A stretch of DNA of 64,000 nucleotides from Isoperla grammatica (lineage: Eukaryota; Arthropoda; Insecta; Plecoptera; Perlodidae). Where the stretch lies: NCBI GenBank assembly GCA_945910005.1, contig OX246748.1:14239368-14303367 (forward strand), in the 5' to 3' direction. Shown here piece by piece: positions 55,901 to 62,961 of the stretch. Numbering within the stretch: position 1 is the first letter of the stretch; the number at the start of each line of letters is the position of its first letter. The notes under the pieces are model-generated. The model was not told the origin of the DNA. It worked only from the letters and a program-made list of their open reading frames with translations, and did no database searches. A program made the position numbers and the translations under genes.

Positions 55901-58900
55901 TCCACCCTCTTCATGCCGCTCGGCATTGCGTCACGTTCACCTGCCAGTTTTGGACATACAAACAGGTGGCTCCTATCCTGCTCCCCATTTCCACACAGCT
56001 TGCAAGTACTGGTCTCAAACACCCCTATTCGGTGGAGATGCTTCCCTAGAAGATCGTGCTGCGTTTTTAGCCTGAACTGGGCCGTTACAACTTGCCGTGG
56101 AAGATGGTTGGTGGGCCTTTTTGAACTCATTCCTGCCATGGCTTGTTTCTACCTTTCTCTACCCAGTCCTGCCTGATCTGATCAAACGAATGAATAAATG
56201 AATGAATGAATAAATCAATTAATTAATGATTGAATGAATTAATGAATTAATAGAATGAATAAATACATTTAATTTGTTTTTATTTAAAGGACAACAATAA
56301 AAGTAAATACCCGCTTGTTGCAGGCATCATGGGCAAGGAGGGCAGACAGGCCGTGCGCTGTGCAGACTTTGCCTTCTCCAAGTTCCGCTACGTACGTCGC
56401 GTACTACTGGTACACGGTCACTGGTACTATGTGCGCATAGCCACACTTGTTCATTACTTCTTCTACAAGAACATCGTGTTCATAACGCCACAGCTCTTCT
56501 ACGCCTTCTTCAACGCCTTCTCCACCCAGGTACAGACACTCACTTCAAATATACACACATAATATATTTGTCTTTAATGGCAATCGGTAGCTCGCAATAT
56601 TAACCATGGACTTACAACTATCTGGATGTGCTACAAAGTTGGATTGATATTTGTGCTTAACGTCTCATATTTTTGCGCAACGAGGCTAATCGAGACAATG
56701 AGTGGGTGATGTACGAAGATGAAATAGGGGGCTGTTTGGAGGAAATGGGCAAGTAGGAGGGCGCGTGAGGAAAGGGGAAAGGGGAAGAAAGGGGATTGGG
56801 GTGTGGACTGCACTTCGTCTGACTTCTCCTCCTCGACCAGTCCGGCTAGGGTGGCCCTACCAGAAGCATACGCTTCCGCCGGCATAGCTCTCGGGATCAA
56901 CAAAGCACGCAAATCTGCCCACCACGATAAGGTAGCAGTCCCTGGGCAGGAACATGGTTGGAATACGCGTCTGCGATTCTCATATCCGGTTTTTGACATT
57001 CTCGGACATTTTAGCCCCTATCGCTAAGCAATTACACATCAACTGTTACAATAACATTGGGAACAATGTCAAAATTCGAAAAATGGCTGCCCACCGCCTT
57101 CTTCCGTGGCTATTTAATTGGGGACATTGATTTGTTAGCTGATTCAGGTCCAGTAACGAAGTTACTATTATAAGTCCACGATTAAAACATGGAAAATGAT
57201 CGGTATTTACTTGATGTCTTGAGATCGTTTCAAAGTATTGAATAAAGTATTTCGTACCGGCGTTTTTTTACTTTCTCAATATCTAGAAGCATCCTCAAGA
57301 TATGGAAAGATGTTACTCTTTCATGGCTGTACTCTATAGTATTGAAATTACCCCCTTTAATGAACTGAATTGTAAAAGGATGTTGTACTCTCGTTTCAAA
57401 TGTGAACTCTATTTATTTCGTGAAGGTATATATCGTACAAAATATCTTAGTAATCTTGTGAATTAAAACAGAAACATAGTAGAACAGGTAAAACGTTATA
57501 TAAGACCTAGTAATTGGACTGTACTGTTCCTTGTCACAGATAAAAACAATTTAAAAACGCAAATTTTCGAACCCTGATCAGAGCTCTTCAACAGGCGAAA
57601 ACACACCAACTGGTTTGGGTGTGTTTTTGCCTGTTGAAGAGCTCTGATCAGGGTTCGAAATATTGCGTTTTTAAATTGTTTTTATCCGTGACAAGGAACA
57701 GTGTACAGTCCAATTACTAGGTATTATATAGTAATCTTGTTGTTGTTGTTGTTGTTGTTGATGACAGCCGCTGTACGACAGCTGGTTCCTGACGCTGTTC
57801 AATGTAACGTTCGCTGCTCTGCCCATCCTGCTGTACGGACTGTTCGAACAGAATCACTCGGCAGAGAAGCTGTTGGCGAACCCTCACTTGTACAAGGACA
57901 TCCGCAAGGACGCTCTCATGACCTGGTCATGCTTCATACAGTGGAACACACTGGGTGAGTTGACTGTCACAATATAATATAATGAGGATCAGTCAGGACA
58001 TGTTGACATTTTGGACAAATGTTTTTCTTTATTTTTTCTTATTTTTCATCTTCATTAGACACTAGCAGGGCTCGAAGTTAACACTCGCCCGGTCGCCCGA
58101 GGTTAGTGAATTGTTACTCGGGCGAGCCAAGATTTCAAATCACTCCCCGATGGGCGACTTTTGTTAAACAAAGATCAATACTTAATACTATATGTAATTC
58201 ATTGTGATATGTGAATTGTTCAAATTAGAAGATAAGGAAATGGTAGGACTAGGCCTAGTGTTTTTCTTTTCGGACTAGTAAATTAAAAATCTCACTCGCC
58301 TAATGGGCGGGTGCTAAGTAATTTAAAATTCGAACCCTGGATTTAAAAATGCCTGAATTTGGAAAATTTACATTTGCCACTGCTCTACATTGATGTGATT
58401 AAAATGATTAATAACTTTATTGCTATGGAATTGTTTTATCACATACTATTTTCGAATCATAGATTTTTGTGATAAGGGTATTTGGAAATTTGGCTCCCAT
58501 GTCAGTAAGACATGTTGTTAACCAACATGACAACTCGAATGTTCTAAAGTATATAATGTATACCTGTTAAATTTTAAAGAGGCTAATAAATTAAACATAA
58601 GTAAAACAAACTCCATAGCAACCACATATGCATCTTATATGTACATGTCCAAACTCTTCCTTTACTTATATAATGCTAACTCCCCTTGGATGTTGTTTCT
58701 AAGCCATGTGTTGATTGTTTGCGTAGGTCTATGGCACGCGTCAGTCCTGTTCTTCCTCACGTACTTCATGTTGACGTACAACTCGGATGTTGTTTCTAAA
58801 CCATGTGTTGATTGTTTGCGTAGGTCTCTGGCACGCGTCAGTCCTGTTCTTCCTCACGTACTTCATGTTGACGTACAACTCGGATGTTGTTTCTAAACCA

Positions 58901-61900
58901 TGTGTTGATTGTTTGCCTAGGTCTGTGGCACGCGTCAGTCCTGTTCTTCCTCACGTACTTCATGTTGACGTACAACTCGGATGTTGTTGCTAAACCATGT
59001 GTTGATTGTTTGCGTAGGACTGTGGCACGCGTCAGTTCTGTTCTTCCTCACGTACTTCATGTTGACGTACAACTCGGATGTTGTTGCTAAACCATGTGTT
59101 GATTGTTTGCGTAGGACTGTGGCACGCGTCAGTCCTGTTCTTCCTCACGTACTTCATGTTGACGTACAACTCGGATGTTGTTGCTAAACCATGTGTTGAT
59201 TGTTTGCCTAGGTCTGTGGCACGCGTCAGTCCTGTTCTTCCTCACGTACTTCATGTTGAAGTACAACTCGGATGTTGTTGCTAAACCATGTGTTGATTGT
59301 TTGCCTAGGTCTGTGGCACGCGTCAGTCCTGTTCTTCCTCACGTACTTCATGTTGACGTACAACTCGGATGTTGTTGCTAAACCATGTGTTGATTGTTTG
59401 CCTAGGTCTGTGGCACGCGTCAGTCCTGTTCTTCCTCACGTACTTCATGTTGACGTACAACTCGGATGTTGTTGCTAAACCATGTGTTGATTGTTTGCCT
59501 AGGTCTGTGGCACGCGTCAGTCCTGTTCTTCCTCACGTACTTCATGTTGACGTACAACTCGGATGTTGTTGCTAAACCATGTGTTGATTGTTTGCGTAGG
59601 ACTGTGGCACGCGTCAGTCCTGTTCTTCCTCACGTACTTCATGTTGACGTACAACTCGGATGTTGTTTCTAAACCATGTGTTGATTGTTTGCCTAGGTCT
59701 GTGGCACGCGTCAGTCCTGTTCTTCCTCACGTACTTCATGTTGACGTACAACTCGGATGTTGTTGCTAAACCATGTGTTGATTGTTTGCGTTTAGGCCTG
59801 TGGCACGCGTCAGTCCTGTTCTTCCTCACGTACTTCATGTTGAAGTACAACTCGGATGTTGTTGCTAAACCATGTGTTGATTGTTTGCGTAGGACTGTGG
59901 CACGCGTCAGTCCTGTTCTTCCTCACGTACTTCATGTTGACGTACAACTCGGATGTTGTTGCTAAACCATGTGTTGATTGTTTGCGTATAGGTCTGTGGC
60001 ACGCGTCAGTCCTGTTCTTCCTCACGTACTTCATGTTGACGTACAACTCGGATGTTGTTTCTAAACCATGTGTTGATTGTTTGCGCAGGTCTGTGGCACG
60101 CGTCAGTCCTGTTCTTCCTCACGTACTTCATGTTGAAGTACAACTCGGATGTTGTTTCTAAACCATGTGTTGATTGTTTGCGCAGGTCTGTGGCACGCGT
60201 CAGTCCTGTTCTTCCTCACGTACTTCATGTTGACGTACAACTCGGATGTTGTTTCTAAACCATGTGTTGATTGTTTGCGCAGGTCTGTGGCACGCGTCAG
60301 TCCTGTTCTTCCTCACGTACTTCATGTTGAAGTACAACTCGGATGTTGTTGCTAAACCATGTGTTGATTGTTTGCGTAGGACTGTGGCACGCGTCAGTCC
60401 TGTTCTTCCTCACGTACTTCATGTTGACGTACAACTCGGATGTTGTTGCTAAACCATGTGTTGATTGTTTGCGTAGGTCTATGGCACGCGTCAGTCCTGT
60501 TCTTCCTCACGTACTTCATGTTGACGTACAACTCGGATGTTGTTGCTAAACCATGTGTTGATTGTTTGCGTAGGTCTATGGCACGCGTCAGTCCTGTTCT
60601 TCCTCACGTACTTCATGTTGACGTACAACTCGGATGTTGTTGCTAAACCATGTGTTGATTGTTTGCGTAGGTCTGTGACACGCGTCAGTCCTGTTCTTCC
60701 TCACGTACTTCATGTTGACGTACAACTCGGATGTTGTTGCTAAACCATGTGTTGATTGTTTGCGTAGGTCTGTGGCACGCGTCAGTCCTGTTCTTCCTCA
60801 CGTACTTCATGTTGACGTACAACTCGGATGTTGTTGCTAAACCATGTGTTGATTGTTTGCCTAGGTCTGTGGCACGCGTCAGTCCTGTTCTTCCTCACGT
60901 ACTTCATGTTGACGTACAACTCGGATGTTGTTTCTAAACCATGTGTTGATTGTTTGCGTTGGTCTGTAGCACGCGTCAGTCCTGTTCTTCCTCACGTACT
61001 TCATGTTGACGTACAACTCGGATGTTGTTTCTAAACCATGTAATTGTAATTGTAATTTATTTCCATGTTTTGAGCTCTTCCGCTCTGTTACATTGTTTTT
61101 ACATTGTATTCACTATAGCTTTACAAATATTTCAAGTTACATAATATATAAAATGTATATATGGCAATTTGTATTGACGCCATAACAAGGAACGATAATA
61201 AGAGATATAATTAGGCCTATAGATACTCAAATATGTATACCTAATGCTAGGCAGGAACTAGATACAGGGGGGGGGGGGCGGTACTGGCCCCACCACTAAA
61301 CTATGCACAGTACTGGCCCCACCTCATTGCACTTTTAATTCAGTCTTAGTTATACAGCTCATTTCTTTATTATTACTTACTAAGCCTATTATTTTTGGGT
61401 ACTGGGGGCAGTACAGCAGACAGTACACACTACAGTCCATACCATCAAACAATATACAGTACTATCACCAAACCGTACGCAGTACAGGCCCCGTCACAAA
61501 ACAATGTTGTTTGATATGCTATCTATGCTAGTTCATAGAGACTCTTAACTACTTTGCACTTATTACAACGATACATTTATTACAATTATTACTTATTATT
61601 ATTAGGTATTGTAATTGATATTAGTATTATTAGGACATTTACTGAGCATTTCTTTAAATTTCTGTACGCTATTTGGTAAACCATGTTGATTATGTTGATT
61701 GTTTGCGTAGGTCTGTAGCACGCGTCAGTCTGTTCTTTCTCACGTACTTCATGTTGACGTACAACTCGGATGTTGTTTCTAAACCACGTGTTGATTGTTT
61801 GCGTAGGTCCGTGGCACGCGTCAGTCCTGTTCTTCCTCACGTACTTCATGTTGACGTACAACTCGGATGTTGTTGCTAAACCATGTGTTGATTGTTTGCG

Positions 61901-62961
61901 TAGGGCTGTGGCATGCGTCAGTCCTGTTCTTCCTCACGTACTTCATGTTGACGTACAACTCGGATGTTGTTGCTAAACCATGTGTTGATTGTTTGCCTAG
62001 GTCTGTGGCAAGCGTCAGTCCTGTTCTTCCTCACGTACTTCATGTTGACGTACAACTCGGATGTTGTTGCTAAACCATGTGTTGATTGTTTGCCTAGGTC
62101 TGTGGCACGCGTCAGTCCTGTTCTTCCTCACGTACTTCATGTTGAAGTACAACTCGGCCATCTTGTTCGATAACACAACGATGGACCAGGCCAGCTTCGG
62201 GACGCTCATATTCTACTGCGTCATCTGCGTGGTCAACTTGAAGGTGGGTGGGTCACAACAACTTCAATAATTAAATAAATCAACTCATTGTATATCATAC
62301 AGGTCAGTTACAAAAACTGATTTTCAGTGGGGGATACTTATACTACGTATTTGTTATGTAAATAAAATTTGTATTACGATTTTTATTTTTTTGTATTAAT
62401 TTATAATTAATTAATAATGAAATGACAATCATAGCAAATTATTTATTTAGTTTCATTGTTTAACTGACACAAAACCATGGTATGAATCAGCACTTTCAAT
62501 TCAATACCTTGAATCTTTCTCAAGTTATCATCAACAAAAGTAATTTTAATCTACCCATTGCCGTTAAATATTTTTATGTAGCAGGTTAATTTAGGTAAAT
62601 TAAAGAAATACTACATTACATTTTATTACCAAAAATAAAATATATTATTCCATTTGTTTATCCAAATCTATTCATGGATCGTAAAAAACACCCTTTTAGT
62701 ATGAAGTGACAACAATTCCCCAAAAAGCCACCAATAGTTTACCAAATAAATTTATAAATTTTTTTAAGCCTAAACATGACAATGTTGCACTTTCTATGAA
62801 CAAATATGCCCAAGTACCATGTATTGTATATATAAGTAACAATGATGTTTGTTCTAGCTGTGGCTGTGCACTCACTACTGGACTTGGTTGTTCGTGGGTT
62901 CCATTTGGTTCTCCATCTTGTCGTTCTTTGTCATCGCTTCCATGTACTCTGGGATCCCCTT
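37847..62961 (+). CDS. ATP11: Class VI P4-ATPase (ATP11-type phospholipid flippase), partial gene, 20 exons seen
   Basis: P4-ATPases move aminophospholipids from the outer to the cytosolic leaflet, usually with a CDC50/TMEM30 partner. Exons: 37847-37954, 39457-39546, 40968-41132, 42001-42153, 43148-43619, 45429-45632, 46160-46345, 46659-46781, 49021-49136, 49581-49745, 50107-50273, 51508-51754, 52606-52845, 53423-53565, 53655-53811, 55398-55500, 56324-56529, 57768-57954, 62098-62243 and 62858-62961. All phases agree over 3482 nt (about 1160 codons). Key motifs: [43 protein letters not shown] (phospho-Asp), [45 protein letters not shown] and GKEGRQA. The TRTIYVG start and YFFYKN...[11 protein letters not shown] favour class VI (ATP11A/B/C) over ATP8, ATP9 or ATP10. 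The start codon exon is uncertain and the C-terminal membrane segments lie beyond 64,000. There is an unusual ~160-residue insertion in the actuator domain. Confidence 0.92.
38260..39416. repeat. Minisatellite in ATP11 intron a, roughly 45-50 units of 24-33 bp
   Basis: The core is AATATGTAGACATGTTCTC then ATGCAGT, with an optional extra ATGCAGTA. It ends 40 bp before the exon b acceptor. Every unit contains TTCTCATGCAG|T, which resembles an acceptor, but no exon sequence is included. Confidence 0.92.
39457..39546 (+). CDS. ATP11: ATP11 exon b, start of membrane segment 1
   Basis: Acceptor TTGTTTCAG|TACACA, donor TTTCC|GTGAGT, 30 codons, phase 0. It encodes [20 protein letters not shown], one of the most conserved P4-ATPase strings, and the beginning of TM1. 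Confidence 0.94.
40172..40826. mobile_element. TIR element in ATP11 intron b, about 655 bp
   Basis: Ends GGCCGATTCACAATTGAAAT and ATCTTGTGAATCGGGC, followed inward by AATAAGAGTTGCAATA / TATTGCAACTCTTATT. It contains a nested inverted repeat at 40,300-40,560. Confidence 0.75.
40300..40560. mobile_element. Nested TIR element inside 40,172-40,826
   Basis: Ends ATTCACTACGTTTATCAAGC and GCTTGATAAACGTAGTGAAT are perfect inverted repeats. The arms continue as GGACTGAG / CTCAGTCC. Confidence 0.8.
40968..41132 (+). CDS. ATP11: ATP11 exon c, TM1-TM2 region
   Basis: Acceptor CTGTTTCAG|ATATCC, donor CTGCAG|GTAACC, 55 codons, phase 0. It encodes [20 protein letters not shown] and [17 protein letters not shown]. 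The PVTS turn and YEDWLR are family hallmarks. Confidence 0.94.
41281..42114. repeat. Border-spanning tandem array at ATP11 exon d acceptor, six copies of exactly 142 bp
   Basis: Exon starts recur at 41,291, 41,433, 41,575, 41,717, 41,859 and 42,001. Each unit has 114 nt of exon d and 28 nt of intron ending CACGTTACAG. Copies differ at only a few bases. Reading through a decoy meets an in-frame TAA in GTGTTAACACG. Confidence 0.97.
42001..42153 (+). CDS. ATP11: ATP11 exon d, actuator domain with DGET
   Basis: Acceptor CGTTACAG|GTACTC, donor CTTAAG|GTGAGT, 51 codons, phase 0. It encodes [20 protein letters not shown] and [17 protein letters not shown] drives dephosphorylation of the phospho-Asp. 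The first 114 nt plus 28 nt of intron are repeated five times upstream at an exact 142-bp period. Confidence 0.93.
42516..42730. mobile_element. TIR element, family E (short copy)
   Basis: Ends CAAATTATATTTAAGAAGC and GCTTCTTAAATGTAATTTG. The arms continue as CTACAGGTCGCTCAAAGATG / CATCTTTGAGCGACCTGTAG. Same termini as 50,351-51,020. Confidence 0.8.
42780..43135 (-). mobile_element. Non-LTR retrotransposon 3' fragment abutting exon e
   Basis: The minus-strand frame encodes [20 protein letters not shown] and the finger [17 protein letters not shown]. It comes within about 15 bp of the exon e acceptor, so part of the acceptor tract may be retroelement sequence. Confidence 0.75.
43148..43619 (+). 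CDS. ATP11: ATP11 exon e, actuator domain plus long insertion
   Basis: Acceptor CTTGTTGCAG|ACACTC, donor GAGAC|GTAAGT, phase 0 in and phase 1 out. The first 42 residues, with [17 protein letters not shown], match ATP11 proteins. The following ~115 residues are a Ser/Arg/Asn-rich low-complexity stretch absent from mammalian ATP11 as I recall them. A retrotransposon fragment abuts the acceptor. Confidence 0.88.
43743..43885. repeat. Dispersed repeat, second copy of 3,518-3,660
   Basis: Same block order as the first copy, with scattered substitutions. Lies in ATP11 intron e. Confidence 0.6.
44656..44924. mobile_element. TIR element, about 270 bp
   Basis: Ends ATATGTAACACCTATAGTAG and CTACTATAGGTGTTACATAT are perfect inverted repeats, extended by GCTAGAT / ATCTAGC. 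Its right end is interrupted by the element at 44,928-45,360. Confidence 0.8.
44928..45360. mobile_element. hAT-like non-autonomous element with 8-bp target duplication
   Basis: The termini CAGTGGCGTATCCA and TGGATACGCCACTG are perfect TIRs. CATATCAT occurs directly on both sides (44,920-44,927 and 45,361-45,368), an 8-bp duplication as made by hAT transposases. G- and C-runs lie just inside the ends. No transposase. Confidence 0.85.
45429..45632 (+). CDS. ATP11: ATP11 exon f, end of insertion and return to actuator domain
   Basis: Acceptor TCTCCGTAG|GCGCGC, donor CTACG|GTGAGT, phase 1 at both ends. About 47 residues of Arg/Ser-rich insertion lead into [20 protein letters not shown], which is strongly conserved in P4-ATPases. 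Confidence 0.9.
45785..45975 (+). repeat. Dispersed repeat family F
   Basis: Starts AAGCCCCAATGTATC and ends near TTATCCTAATGGGCAT, in the same order as 18,205-18,432. Lies in ATP11 intron f. Confidence 0.6.
46083..46174. repeat. Two-copy duplication across ATP11 exon g acceptor
   Basis: GTTGGTTCCTGATGCAG|TTTGCGCGGTGTA at 46,087-46,116 is followed by TTGGTGATGCAG|GTTGCGCGGTGTA at 46,148-46,172. The spacing is about 57 bp. Confidence 0.8.
46160..46345 (+). CDS. ATP11: ATP11 exon g, TM3
   Basis: Acceptor GGTGATGCAG|GTTGCG, donor CCCCG|GTAAGT, phase 1 at both ends. It encodes [23 protein letters not shown] and the hydrophobic TM3. Short duplications flank both of its splice sites. Confidence 0.92.
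46250..46396. repeat. Partial duplication across ATP11 exon g donor
   Basis: CTCGTCCTCCTGATAGGAGA then GACCCTCCTATCA of the exon recur 22 bp after the donor, starting near 46,362 with one change (GATTGGAG). The second copy stops before reaching a second donor. Confidence 0.8.
46659..46781 (+). CDS. ATP11: ATP11 exon h, TM4 with PISL
   Basis: Acceptor GTGTTTGCAG|CGATCA, donor CTATAG|GTAAGA, phase 1 at both ends. It encodes [19 protein letters not shown]. The proline-containing PISL turn of TM4 lines the lipid path in flippases. Confidence 0.92.
   Translation, partial: RSCTAIWVTYQTRTSQRFFKISSLSSSCTTTSSPYLSTSL
47310..48019. mobile_element. hAT-like non-autonomous element, 710 bp, 8-bp target duplication
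   Basis: TIRs CAGTGGCGGTTTTT and AAAAACCGCCACTG. CGTTTACT is duplicated at 47,302-47,309 and 48,020-48,027. Inner arms share AATTGCACACCTGAT. It carries its own plus-strand SINE. Confidence 0.85.
47393..47700 (+). mobile_element. tRNA-headed SINE (family A) inside the hAT-like element
   Basis: GGTGGCTCGTTGGTCCAGTG, a B box GGTTCAATTCC at 47,451-47,461, then the same body as the split copy (TTTGAAGTTGTTCTGAATCG). It is truncated near GATTGGTTATCGCT. The head is tRNA-like but lacks a convincing cloverleaf. Confidence 0.75.
48305..48530 (-). repeat. Dispersed repeat family F, inverted
   Basis: Reverse complement of the block order at 18,205-18,432, from AATTGAAACAGG...CCATTAGGGATAA to GGGGACATGTTGGGGCTAG. 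Confidence 0.65.
49021..49136 (+). CDS. ATP11: ATP11 exon i, linker before the P domain
   Basis: Acceptor GACGTTGCAG|AGATGC, donor GCCAG|GTCAGT, phase 1 in and phase 0 out. It encodes [18 protein letters not shown] and [11 protein letters not shown], the conserved lead-in to the phosphorylation site. Confidence 0.93.
49581..49745 (+). CDS. ATP11: ATP11 exon j, phosphorylation site DKTGTLT
   Basis: Acceptor TTTTTCCACAG|ATTCAG, donor CTAACG|GTAAAG, 55 codons, phase 0. It encodes [20 protein letters not shown]. The phosphorylated Asp codon is at 49,599-49,601. Confidence 0.95.
50107..50273 (+). CDS. ATP11: ATP11 exon k, nucleotide-binding domain
   Basis: Acceptor TTGCTCTCAG|CCCGAA, donor GCTAG|GTGAGT, phase 0 in and phase 2 out. 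It encodes [12 protein letters not shown] and [19 protein letters not shown] degenerate second copy of the donor region occurs downstream, split by a TIR element. Confidence 0.93.
50351..51020. mobile_element. TIR element, family E (long copy, 670 bp)
   Basis: About 86-bp perfect arms starting ACTAAAGTCAAATTATATTT and ending AAATATAATTTGACTTTAGT, including CCGTCTTCGGTTGTGGGTAT and its complement. The interior has a G run but no transposase. Confidence 0.85.
50743..50761. repeat. Poly-G tract
   Basis: About 18 G inside the family E element. Confidence 0.9.
51508..51754 (+). CDS. ATP11: ATP11 exon l, nucleotide-binding domain
   Basis: Acceptor TTGTTCCAG|GCTGGG, donor GCTGTG|GTGAGT, phase 2 in and phase 0 out. 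It encodes [17 protein letters not shown] and [11 protein letters not shown]. The [10 protein letters not shown] and KGAES blocks bind ATP. Confidence 0.94.
52606..52845 (+). CDS. ATP11: ATP11 exon m, N to P domain
   Basis: Acceptor TGTTGCGTAG|CGAGGA, donor ATCAAG|GTGAGT, 80 codons, phase 0. It encodes [31 protein letters not shown] and LRAAGIK. A CA/CG-rich simple repeat begins about 12 bases after the donor. Confidence 0.94.
52856..52932. repeat. CACACG-rich simple repeat after exon m donor
   Basis: Imperfect ACGCACACGTGCAC-type repeats begin about 11 bp after the GTGAGT donor in ATP11 intron m. Confidence 0.85.
53423..53565 (+). CDS. ATP11: ATP11 exon n, P domain TGDK
   Basis: Acceptor TTGGCTACAG|GTGTGG, donor CTCAG|GTAGGC, phase 0 in and phase 2 out. 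It encodes [24 protein letters not shown] contributes to the catalytic P-domain pocket. Confidence 0.94.
53655..53811 (+). CDS. ATP11: ATP11 exon o, P domain
   Basis: Acceptor TATTTTCCAG|GAAGCG, donor GCGAG|GTAAGT, phase 2 in and phase 0 out. It encodes [25 protein letters not shown] and RMSPLQK. Confidence 0.94.
53875..54420. mobile_element. Tail-to-tail inverted pair of family B elements
   Basis: A plus-strand copy (53,875-54,175) and a minus-strand copy (54,176-54,420) face each other, with CCAGAAGCATACGCTTCC-type cores at both ends. The plus copy contains a C-run at about 54,083-54,116. The pair could form a large RNA hairpin in ATP11 intron o. Confidence 0.75.
54950..55230 (-). mobile_element. 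SINE family A copy (5' truncated)
   Basis: AATA-rich tail at 54,948-54,970, then the same blocks as 33,355-33,625 and 47,020-47,309. Confidence 0.75.
55398..55500 (+). CDS. ATP11: ATP11 exon p, hinge motif GDGANDVSM
   Basis: Acceptor TTGCTTGCAG|GTTGTC, donor ATCG|GTAAGA, phase 0 in and phase 1 out. It encodes [20 protein letters not shown] and EAHVGIG, the Mg2+-coordinating hinge motif. Confidence 0.95.
55535..55648 (-). mobile_element. Short retrotransposon fragment with target duplication
   Basis: About 90 bp matching the start of 42,780-43,135 (TCTTCTTTCTTGCTATCCAA), flanked by AACTAGTGATT at 55,535-55,545 and 55,638-55,648. Confidence 0.7.
55822..56185 (-). mobile_element. Non-LTR retrotransposon 3' end
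   Basis: The minus-strand frame differs by only a few residues from 18,485-18,763 ([17 protein letters not shown] finger). The (GAA)n tail lies at the left end. Lies in ATP11 intron p. Confidence 0.8.
56186..56275. repeat. (GAAT/AATT)n degenerate microsatellite
   Basis: Irregular AATGAATGAATA units between the retroelement and exon q. Confidence 0.8.
56324..56529 (+). CDS. ATP11: ATP11 exon q, P domain to TM5
   Basis: Acceptor TTGTTGCAG|GCATCA, donor ACCCAG|GTACAG, phase 1 in and phase 0 out. It encodes [40 protein letters not shown] and FITPQ. RCADFAF replaces the more usual RNSDYAI-type string. Confidence 0.94.
56650..56975 (-). mobile_element. SINE-like repeat family B
   Basis: CCAGAAGCATACGCTTCCGC, then GGGATCAACAAAGCACGC and CCACCACGATAAGGTAGCAG, as in the 54,176-54,420 copy. 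Confidence 0.7.
57497..57730. mobile_element. 234-bp near-perfect hairpin element
   Basis: Arms of about 110 bp: left TATATAAGACCTAGTAATTG pairs with right CAATTACTAGGTATTATATA. The centre GCGAAAACACACC-AACTGG-GGTGTGTTTTTGC forms the loop. Lies just upstream of exon r. Confidence 0.85.
57738..57761. repeat. (GTT)n microsatellite in exon r acceptor tract
   Basis: Eight TTG/GTT units directly before ATGACAG|; they may act as the T-rich tract of the acceptor. Confidence 0.9.
57768..57954 (+). CDS. ATP11: ATP11 exon r, TM6
   Basis: Acceptor TTGATGACAG|CCGCTG after a (GTT)n tract, donor ACTGG|GTGAGT, phase 0 in and phase 1 out. It encodes [28 protein letters not shown] and [14 protein letters not shown], matching ATP11 family order. 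A 234-bp hairpin element ends 38 bp before the exon. Confidence 0.93.
58689..62157. repeat. Border-spanning tandem array at ATP11 exon s acceptor, 29 copies of 97 bp
   Basis: Exon starts recur every 97 bp from 58,727, with two 99-bp and one 96-bp exceptions. They total 24 copies to about 61,040 and five more from 61,680, the last being the genuine exon at 62,098. Each unit has a CTAAAC branch-like site, a T-rich stretch and GTAG, CTAG or GCAG before the exon. The copy at about 60,962 has TTG in place of TAG. Confidence 0.97.
61041..61675. repeat. Insertion that splits the exon s array
   Basis: About 635 bp of AT-rich sequence starting ATTGTAATTGTAATTTA and containing a run of about 11 G at 61,268. 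It holds no repeat unit. I could not find clear terminal repeats, so its class is open. Confidence 0.6.
62098..62243 (+). CDS. ATP11: ATP11 exon s, TM7-TM8
   Basis: Acceptor TTTGCCTAG|GTCTGT, donor TTGAAG|GTGGGT, phase 1 in and phase 0 out. It encodes [16 protein letters not shown], then [20 protein letters not shown]. The 5' 59 nt plus 38 nt of intron are repeated 28 more times upstream. Only this last copy continues into the unique second half of the exon. Confidence 0.92.
62858..62961 (+). CDS. ATP11: ATP11 exon t, TM8-TM9 (last seen)
   Basis: Acceptor TTTGTTCTAG|CTGTGG, donor CCCCTT|GTAAGC, phase 0 in and phase 2 out. It encodes [16 protein letters not shown] and ASMYSGIP, matching the THFWTW region of ATP11 proteins. 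The final membrane segment and C-terminus are not visible before 64,000. Confidence 0.9.

Noticed and set aside
58787..61034. Many overlapping 68-residue frames beginning [11 protein letters not shown]
   Set aside because: They are read-through of intron end plus the first part of ATP11 exon s in the 97-bp array, not separate small genes.
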